From assembly GCA_964575895.1 (NCBI GenBank), contig CAZNTE010000035.1:1-18949 (forward strand): 18,949 bases of DNA, read 5' to 3'. This DNA is from Gudongella sp964575895. GTDB lineage: Bacteria > Bacillota > Clostridia > Tissierellales > Tissierellaceae. Under the pieces are notes generated by a model. That model saw nothing but the letters and a program-made list of their open reading frames with translations, was not told the origin of the DNA and searched no databases. Positions within the stretch are counted from its first letter, which is position 1. Every line of letters begins with the position of its first letter. Shown one piece after another: positions 13,972 to 18,949 of the stretch. Made by a program: the position numbers and the translations under genes.

Positions 13972-15021
13972 TTGGAGACTAAAGTAGTTAAAATAGATAG
14001 TAGTAACCCAGATATAGAATTGGTAAAAGAAGCAGCCGGATATATTATTGGTGGAGAATTGGTTGGTTTCCCAACAGAAACAGTATATGGATTGGGCGCA
14101 AATGGACTTGATGAGAACGCTGTTAGAAAGATTTTTATGGCCAAGGGAAGACCACAGGATAATCCCTTAATACTTCATGTAAATTCAATTGAGATGTTAA
14201 GAACTCTGGTTGTGGAAATACCAGACAAAGCCCTTAAGTTAATAGATGCATTTTGGCCTGGACCCTTAACAATATTATTCAAGAAAAACAATATTGTACC
14301 TGAAGTTATAACAGCGGGTTTAGATACAGTTGCAATTAGAATGCCCTCTCATAAAATAGCTCTCGAACTTATAGGTGCTTCAAACACACCCATAGCTGCA
14401 CCTTCAGCAAATACTTCTGGAAGGCCAAGTCCAACAAGGGCTGAGCATGTAGTAGAGGATATGAATGGTAAGATTCCCTTCATAATAGATGGAGGAGAAA
14501 CTGGAATAGGTCTTGAGTCTACAGTTATTGATTTAACTGAAGATATACCTATGATTTTAAGACCAGGGGGAATTACACCAAGGGACATCATTGAAGTTCT
14601 TGGAGAGTGCAAAATAGACCCTGGACTGGAAGAAACATCAATTGATTCCACACCTAAATCCCCAGGACAAAAGTATAGACACTATGCTCCAAAGGCAAAG
14701 ATGTTTGTATTTACTGGCAAGAGTGAAGATGTAAATAAAGAAATGCTTATTAGAGCAACAAAGGCTAAGCATGAAGGGAAAAAGGTAGGAATAATGACCA
14801 CTATAGAGAATGTTGAATTTTTTTCTGGCTTTATGATTGAAGAAATGGGTTCACTTGATGATGTGGATAGTATCGCCCATAATTTATTTCATTTAATTCG
14901 AAAGCTTGATGAGGCTAAGGTTGATCTAATATTGTGTCAGGGAGTAGAAAGAGACAGTATTGGCCTTGCAGTTATGAATAGATTATACAAGGCATCTGGT
15001 GGGAATATAATTCAGTTATAA
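13972..15021 (+). CDS. ywlC: L-threonylcarbamoyladenylate synthase (Sua5/YwlC)
   Basis: This enzyme makes threonylcarbamoyl-AMP from threonine, bicarbonate and ATP, the first step of the t6A modification at position 37 of ANN-decoding tRNAs. It has 349 residues. The YrdC domain (about 15-205) contains GFPTETVYGLG, the KGRPQDNPL loop (58-66) that binds nucleotide, and PSANTSGRPSPT. A C-terminal Sua5 domain (about 225-345) makes this the long form rather than the short TsaC. The linker region with SPGQKYRHYAPKA is typical of Sua5. The start is TTG, preceded by GGGGTGAT, with no better ATG nearby. ywlE follows 11 bases later. Confidence 0.95.
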   Translation: METKVVKIDSSNPDIELVKEAAGYIIGGELVGFPTETVYGLGANGLDENAVRKIFMAKGRPQDNPLILHVNSIEMLRTLVVEIPDKALKLIDAFWPGPLTILFKKNNIVPEVITAGLDTVAIRMPSHKIALELIGASNTPIAAPSANTSGRPSPTRAEHVVEDMNGKIPFIIDGGETGIGLESTVIDLTEDIPMILRPGGITPRDIIEVLGECKIDPGLEETSIDSTPKSPGQKYRHYAPKAKMFVFTGKSEDVNKEMLIRATKAKHEGKKVGIMTTIENVEFFSGFMIEEMGSLDDVDSIAHNLFHLIRKLDEAKVDLILCQGVERDSIGLAVMNRLYKASGGNIIQL

Positions 15022-15032
15022 AGGAGGTTGAC

Positions 15033-15473
15033 ATGAAGGTTTTATTTGTATGTACAGGAAACACATGTAGAAGTCCAATGGCTGAAGTTATATTAAGAGA
15101 GATTGCCAGGGATAGGAAAATTCCTTTAGAGGTGAAATCTGCAGGTATTTTTGCTCTTGATGGTGATAGAGCAAGTAGAGGGGCTAATATGGCTTTAAGA
15201 GATAGGGCTGATCTGTCAAAACATAGGGCAAAAACTTTGGACAAAAACCTTGTGGATTGGGCTGACATTATTCTTGCCATGACCCAGTCACAGGTAAATA
15301 GAATCATTAGTCAGTATGTTGAATACCAGGATAAGGTATATCTACTACATGAATATGCTGCAAGCATAGACAAGGATGTTGAGGACCCTTTTGGAGGTTC
15401 TTTGGATGTATATAAATTGGTTAGAGACGAAATAGAAGATGCTGTAAATAAGCTTATAGATAAACTATCATAG
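15033..15473 (+). CDS. ywlE: Low-molecular-weight phosphatase, probable protein-arginine phosphatase
   Basis: A 146-residue phosphatase with the LMW-PTP fold. The phosphate loop CTGNTCRS (residues 7-14) holds the nucleophile Cys7 and Arg13, and DPFGG (118-122) holds the general acid. Thr11 in the loop, where tyrosine phosphatases mostly have Ile, is the residue known to give Bacillus YwlE its preference for phosphoarginine. I therefore infer that this enzyme removes phosphate from protein arginine, the opposite of the McsB kinase. No mcsB is in the window. The ATG is preceded by AAAGGAGG. It is part of the ywlC-ywlE-rpiB group. Confidence 0.93.
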   Translation: MKVLFVCTGNTCRSPMAEVILREIARDRKIPLEVKSAGIFALDGDRASRGANMALRDRADLSKHRAKTLDKNLVDWADIILAMTQSQVNRIISQYVEYQDKVYLLHEYAASIDKDVEDPFGGSLDVYKLVRDEIEDAVNKLIDKLS

Positions 15474-15484
15474 GAGGGGTTTTT

Positions 15485-15919
15485 GTGAAAATTGGAATAG
15501 GTTCAGATCATGGAGGATATGCTTTAAAGGAAGAAATAAGGAAACTATTAGAAATAAGTGGAGTTGATGTAGTTGACTACGGTACCAATGATTTAACATC
15601 TGTAGACTATCCAGAATATGGAAAGATTGTCGGAGAGGCTGTTGTTTCTGGGAAAATTGATAGAGGGATAGTTATTTGTGGTACTGGAATAGGAATTTCA
15701 ATATCAGCAAATAAAGTTAAAGGTGTTAGATGTGCCCTATGTTCAGATACTTACTCTGCTAGGATGAGTATGGAGCATAATAATGCAAATGTATTGGCAT
15801 TAGGAGGAAGAGTTCTAGGTATTGATCTTGCAAAAGAAATAGTTTCTGTTTGGCTTAATTCTAAGTTTGAAGGTGGAAGACACCAAAGAAGAATTGATAA
15901 AATTAGTGAAATGGAATAG
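15485..15919 (+). CDS. rpiB: Ribose-5-phosphate isomerase B
   Basis: A 144-residue isomerase of the RpiB/LacA-LacB family that interconverts ribose 5-phosphate and ribulose 5-phosphate. SDHGGYALKE (7-16) holds the substrate-binding Asp and His. Cys65 in ICGTGIGISI is the proposed base. H98 in MEHNNANVLALGGR and the C-terminal GGRHQRR (130-136) complete the site. Some RpiB enzymes also act on allose phosphate, but this context favours the pentose role. The start is GTG, preceded by TAGGAGGGG. It lies 11 bases after ywlE. The ribose phosphate it supplies leads to PRPP, which the next gene, upp, uses. Confidence 0.94.
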   Translation: MKIGIGSDHGGYALKEEIRKLLEISGVDVVDYGTNDLTSVDYPEYGKIVGEAVVSGKIDRGIVICGTGIGISISANKVKGVRCALCSDTYSARMSMEHNNANVLALGGRVLGIDLAKEIVSVWLNSKFEGGRHQRRIDKISEME

Positions 15920-15935
15920 AAGTTTGTGATATAAT
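15906..15935 (+). promoter_or_regulatory. Extended -10 promoter of upp
   Basis: TGATATAAT at 15927-15935 is a perfect TGnTATAAT. A weak -35 match (GTGAAA, 15906-15911) lies 18 bases upstream, inside the end of rpiB. Transcription would start near 15942, about 25 bases before the upp start. Confidence 0.6.
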
Positions 15936-15966
15936 ATGATGGATGAAATTTGAAGGGAGCGATGTT

Positions 15967-16596
15967 ATGTCTAAAGTTGTAGTTATGGACCACCCATTGA
16001 TTAAACATAAAATGACAATGATAAGAGATAAGAATACTGGTTCTAAGGAGTTTAGAGAGTTGGTAACCGAAATATCAACACTTATGGCCTATGAAGTTAC
16101 AAGAGATTTCCCACTTCAGGATGTTGAAATAGAGACACCAATAACTAAGATGTTATCACCAGTTATAGCTGGAAAGAAGGTAGGCTTAATCCCTATTTTA
16201 AGAGCAGGACTAGGTATGGTTGATGGAATGCTTAATTTGATACCAGCTGCAAAGGTTGGTCATGTAGGATTATATAGGGATCCAGTTACCTTGCAACCAG
16301 TTGAGTATTACTGTAAATTGCCACAAGACATTGCTGAGAGAGATCTAATAATTCTTGATCCAATGCTTGCTACTGGAGGATCGGCAATTGCTGCCATACA
16401 GTTCTTAAAGAATAGTGGTGCAAATAATATCAAATTAGTATGTCTTATTGCAGCTCCAGAGGGGGTTAAGGCTGTTCAAGAGGCAGCTAGTGATGTGGAT
16501 ATTTATTTAGGAGCAATTGATGAGAAGTTAAATGATCATGCATATATAGTACCAGGTTTAGGAGATGCAGGGGATAGATTATTTGGTACTAAATAA
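15967..16596 (+). CDS. upp: Uracil phosphoribosyltransferase
   Basis: A salvage enzyme of 209 residues that makes UMP from uracil and PRPP. The PRPP-binding loop DPMLATGGSA lies at 131-140, the uracil-binding C-terminus IVPGLGDAGDRLFGTK is complete, and ILRAGLGMVDG and GLYRDPVTLQPVEYY are typical. The frame is open to an ATG at 15943, but the start at 15967 gives MSKVVVMDHPLIKHK, the standard beginning, and has AAGGGAG at the right distance. It follows rpiB but has its own promoter and is followed by a terminator. Confidence 0.96.
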   Translation: MSKVVVMDHPLIKHKMTMIRDKNTGSKEFRELVTEISTLMAYEVTRDFPLQDVEIETPITKMLSPVIAGKKVGLIPILRAGLGMVDGMLNLIPAAKVGHVGLYRDPVTLQPVEYYCKLPQDIAERDLIILDPMLATGGSAIAAIQFLKNSGANNIKLVCLIAAPEGVKAVQEAASDVDIYLGAIDEKLNDHAYIVPGLGDAGDRLFGTK

Positions 16597-16602
16597 AACT
16601 AT

Positions 16603-16627
16603 GGGCAGTGAAAGCTGCTCTTTTTTT
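16603..16627 (+). terminator. Rho-independent terminator after upp
   Basis: GGGCAG / CTGCTC pair over 6 bp (one G-T pair) around a 6-base loop, followed by seven T. It lies just after the upp stop codon. Confidence 0.88.
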
Positions 16628-16653
16628 GTTGTCAAATTGTAATAGTTAAAAGT

Positions 16654-16682
16654 TTGACTTATATCCATGGGTCATATAGAAT
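16654..16682 (+). promoter_or_regulatory. Sigma-A-type promoter of tagO-mnaA
   Basis: TTGACT, an exact 17-base spacer and TAGAAT, each one base away from consensus. Transcription would start near 16689, close to 30 bases before the tagO start. Confidence 0.75.
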
Positions 16683-16717
16683 TTAGTTATATCTACATTT
16701 GAGGAGAATTCATTAAA

Positions 16718-17761
16718 ATGAAAACACTATTGATGCCCCTGCTAATTGCAGGAGTTATATCTTTTATTACAACACCAATAATTATAAAAATTGCACCACT
16801 TATTGGAGCGATGGACATCCCAAAAGATGAAAGGAGAGTCCATTCTAAACCAATGCCCTTGTTAGGGGGAGTGGCAATGTATTTAGCTATTATGATAGCT
16901 ATTATACTGTTCTTGCCCATGAGTAGGACTCTGATTTCTATAATGGTAGGGGGTACTATCATATTTTTATCTGGACTTAAGGATGACCTTAGAGGAACTA
17001 CCCCTAAAGAAAAGATGTTTTACCAGTTGTTAGCAAGCTTAATTGTGGTTTGGGGAGGAGTTCAGGTAGATTTTGTAACTAATCCTTTTTTAGGTAGTGG
17101 TACAATCCTGTATCTAAGTTGGATTGGGATACCAATTACCATATTTTGGATTGTTGGAATTACAAACACATTGAATTTAATTGATGGATTAGATGGTCTT
17201 GCTGCTGGGGTAGCAATGATATCATCAATTTCATTTGTATTAGTAGCATCTAAATTCGGTTCTGTATCCATTGGAATTCTAGCTGCAATAATTGCTGGAG
17301 CAACCATAGGATTTTTACCCTTTAACTTTAATCCAGCTAAGATTTTTATGGGTGATACAGGAGCATTATTTTTAGGATTTATGCTTGCTATTGTATCAAT
17401 AGAAGGAGTTATGAAGTCTGTAGCTACAATAGCCATGATAGTTCCTATAATAATTCTTGGAGTACCTATATTTGATACTACATTTGCAATATTTAGAAGG
17501 ATCTTAAGTGGCAAGAATATTATGGCAGCTGATAAATCTCATTTACACCATAGATTATTGAACAAGGGATTTTCCCAAAAGCAGACTGTCCTTATACTCT
17601 ATGGAATATCTGCAGTATTTGGAATATTTGCTGTATTGGTCTCAAAGGCAAATTCCACACAAGCTGTATATCTTTCTGTAATATTATTTATAGTAGCAAT
17701 TATTTTTGCTTTGAAGATGGGTCTTTTTTCTTCTTCAAGCAATAAGGAGGACCATGAATGA
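16718..17761 (+). CDS. tagO: Undecaprenyl-phosphate N-acetylglucosaminyl-1-phosphate transferase (TagO/WecA family)
   Basis: A polytopic membrane enzyme of 347 residues that transfers GlcNAc-1-phosphate from UDP-GlcNAc to undecaprenyl phosphate, beginning wall teichoic acid or other surface-polymer synthesis. It belongs to the MraY/WecA family (glycosyltransferase 4). Motifs in order: the LKDD magnesium motif (87-90), NLIDGLDGLA (153-162), FNFNPAKIFMGDTG (202-215) and the HLHHR sequence (275-279) that marks GlcNAc-type WecA/TagO enzymes rather than MraY. About ten hydrophobic segments are visible. The ATG is preceded by GAGGAGA. Its end overlaps mnaA by 4 bases (ATGA), so the pair is coupled. 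Confidence 0.92.
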   Translation: MKTLLMPLLIAGVISFITTPIIIKIAPLIGAMDIPKDERRVHSKPMPLLGGVAMYLAIMIAIILFLPMSRTLISIMVGGTIIFLSGLKDDLRGTTPKEKMFYQLLASLIVVWGGVQVDFVTNPFLGSGTILYLSWIGIPITIFWIVGITNTLNLIDGLDGLAAGVAMISSISFVLVASKFGSVSIGILAAIIAGATIGFLPFNFNPAKIFMGDTGALFLGFMLAIVSIEGVMKSVATIAMIVPIIILGVPIFDTTFAIFRRILSGKNIMAADKSHLHHRLLNKGFSQKQTVLILYGISAVFGIFAVLVSKANSTQAVYLSVILFIVAIIFALKMGLFSSSSNKEDHE

Positions 17762-18864
17762 AGGTAATGAGTGTATTTGGCACTAGGCCAGAAGGAGTCA
17801 AGATGGCTCCAATCATCAAAGAATTAGAAGGAAGAGAAGGTGTGGAACAAGTAATTTGTATAACTGCGCAACATAGACAAATGCTGGATCAAGTCATCGA
17901 CCTTTTCAAAATAAAACCAGATTATGATCTAAATATATTCAAGCCAGGGCAGACCTTAACTGATATAACTACTAATGCTTTGAAAGGCTTGGAGGAAGTA
18001 ATAAAGAAGGAAAAACCTGATATTCTCCTGGTACAAGGAGATACAACTACAGTTTTTGCTGGGGCTCTGGCTGCTTTTTATCAGAAGGTAAAAGTCGGAC
18101 ACATTGAAGCTGGACTAAGAAGTGGCAATATGTATTCACCATATCCTGAGGAAGGGAACAGGAAACTAACAGGAGTACTAACAGACTTCCACTTTGCACC
18201 AACACAAAAAAATTTAGATAACTTGATAAAAGAAGGCTATAGTGAAAATAGTATATTTATAACTGGAAATACTGTAATTGATGCATTAAAATATGCAATC
18301 AAAGACGATTATAAATTTACTGATGATAGATTAAATCAGATAGATTATACTAAGTCAAAGGTAATACTCGTAACAAGCCATAGAAGAGAAAACCTAGGTA
18401 AGCCCATGGAAAATATTTTTAAGGCCATTAGAGATGCAATTAATAATAAGGAGGATGCAATAGTAGTTTTCCCTGTACATTTGAATCCAAAGGTTAGGGG
18501 TATTGCCAATGATATACTTGGGAATAATAGTAGGATACTACTAACAGAACCCATGGATTATGAGCCATTTACTAATCTAATGTCTAGAGTGTACCTGGTT
18601 GTTACTGATTCAGGAGGGCTACAGGAAGAGGCACCAGCTTTAGGAAAGCCTGTTTTGGTAGTTAGGGAAGAAACTGAAAGACCAGAAGGTATTGAGGCAG
18701 GAACGGCAAAACTAGTTGGAACTAGTTATGATAATGTATATAACAATCTAATTGCTCTTCTTGAGAACGAGCACTTATATGATTCAATGGCAAAGGCTAT
18801 AAATCCTTATGGAGATGGGGATGCTTCTAAAAAGATTGTTGATATAATATTAAATTATGTCTAG
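17758..18864 (+). CDS. mnaA: UDP-N-acetylglucosamine 2-epimerase (non-hydrolysing)
   Basis: A soluble enzyme of 368 residues that interconverts UDP-GlcNAc and UDP-ManNAc, giving the ManNAc unit of teichoic-acid linkage regions or related polymers. It has the GT-B-like fold. VFGTRPEGVKMAPII (6-20), QGDTTTVFAGALAAFY (93-108), HIEAGLRSG (115-123) with PEEGNR, SHRRENLG and TDSGGLQEEAPALGKP with VREETERPEG are all typical of the non-hydrolysing type. The ATG at 17758 overlaps the tagO stop, and AAGGAGG lies 7 bases upstream. Together with tagO it supplies both the lipid-linked GlcNAc and the ManNAc donor. Confidence 0.95.
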   Translation: MKVMSVFGTRPEGVKMAPIIKELEGREGVEQVICITAQHRQMLDQVIDLFKIKPDYDLNIFKPGQTLTDITTNALKGLEEVIKKEKPDILLVQGDTTTVFAGALAAFYQKVKVGHIEAGLRSGNMYSPYPEEGNRKLTGVLTDFHFAPTQKNLDNLIKEGYSENSIFITGNTVIDALKYAIKDDYKFTDDRLNQIDYTKSKVILVTSHRRENLGKPMENIFKAIRDAINNKEDAIVVFPVHLNPKVRGIANDILGNNSRILLTEPMDYEPFTNLMSRVYLVVTDSGGLQEEAPALGKPVLVVREETERPEGIEAGTAKLVGTSYDNVYNNLIALLENEHLYDSMAKAINPYGDGDASKKIVDIILNYV

Positions 18865-18907
18865 TATTTTTTAGCATGAATGATGATATATCTAAGGAGG
18901 AAAAGAA

Positions 18908-18949
18908 ATGAAAAAGGCAGTAATAGTAAGTGCAGTAAGAACACCAGTG
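18908..18949 (+). CDS. Acetyl-CoA C-acetyltransferase (thiolase), N-terminal fragment cut by the window end
   Basis: Only 14 codons are present, encoding MKKAVIVSAVRTPV. This is the hallmark N-terminus of biosynthetic thiolases, which join two acetyl-CoA to acetoacetyl-CoA. AAGGAGG lies 7 bases before the ATG. No terminator is obvious in the 43 bases after mnaA. A thiolase would fit a butyrate-forming metabolism like that suggested by kal-kce, but the gene cannot be judged beyond these residues. Confidence 0.75.
   Translation, partial: MKKAVIVSAVRTPV

Noticed and set aside
15943..15966. Upstream ATG as the start of upp
   Set aside because: It would add eight residues that the family lacks and would place the ribosome-binding site inside the coding region.
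1..18949. Mobile elements, CRISPR arrays, defence islands, tRNA or rRNA genes
   Set aside because: No transposase, integrase, regularly spaced repeats or RNA gene signatures were seen. Apart from the transporter pair and the remnant, the region is ordinary housekeeping DNA.

Overview
This window looks like chromosome from a low-GC, Gram-positive anaerobe of the Clostridia. A member of the Tissierellia-type amino-acid fermenters fits best, but that placement is an inference. The base composition is A/T-rich. Ribosome-binding sites are strong GGAGG-type sequences, TTG and GTG starts are frequent, and gene order follows the firmicute series glpX-rho-rpmE ... prmC-prfA-ywlC-ywlE-rpiB-upp ... tagO-mnaA. 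The lysine-fermentation genes kal and kce and a PPi-type phosphofructokinase point to a fermentative anaerobe.

Left part, minus strand (51-5473). A three-gene ABC exporter operon reads right to left: an ATPase (with a probable CTG start), a secreted and membrane-anchored protein of repeated beta-sandwich modules, and a MacB/FtsX-type permease. Upstream of it is a stand-alone pyrophosphate-dependent phosphofructokinase gene with its own promoter and a strong terminator.

Middle, plus strand (5599-7195). A divergent extended -10 promoter drives kal-kce, the two enzymes that process 3-keto-5-aminohexanoate and 3-aminobutyryl-CoA in lysine fermentation. A terminator that overlaps a second promoter-like sequence follows. 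The 336-base gap before glpX is not empty. It holds what looks like the first 15 or so codons and the last 20 or so codons of a gamma-glutamyltransferase-like gene, with the roughly 500 codons between them gone and a hairpin at the junction.

Right part, plus strand (7196-18949). A long housekeeping series covers gluconeogenesis (glpX), transcription termination (rho), ribosomal protein L31 (rpmE), a DUF1385 membrane protein, release-factor methylation and release factor 1 (prmC, prfA), a split chromate-transporter pair inserted between those two, tRNA t6A synthesis (ywlC), a probable protein-arginine phosphatase (ywlE), pentose-phosphate metabolism (rpiB), uracil salvage (upp), and wall-polymer initiation (tagO, mnaA). 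The series is cut into transcription segments by intrinsic terminators after rpmE, prfA and upp, and by recognisable promoters before rpmE, prfA, upp and tagO. The window ends 14 codons into a thiolase gene.

I found no tRNA, rRNA, CRISPR array, insertion sequence or phage gene. I saw no convincing new defence or biosynthetic system. The most unusual items are the collapsed transferase gene, the adaptor-less exporter operon with a CTG start, and the near-identical DNA patch shared by the two chromate-transporter halves.
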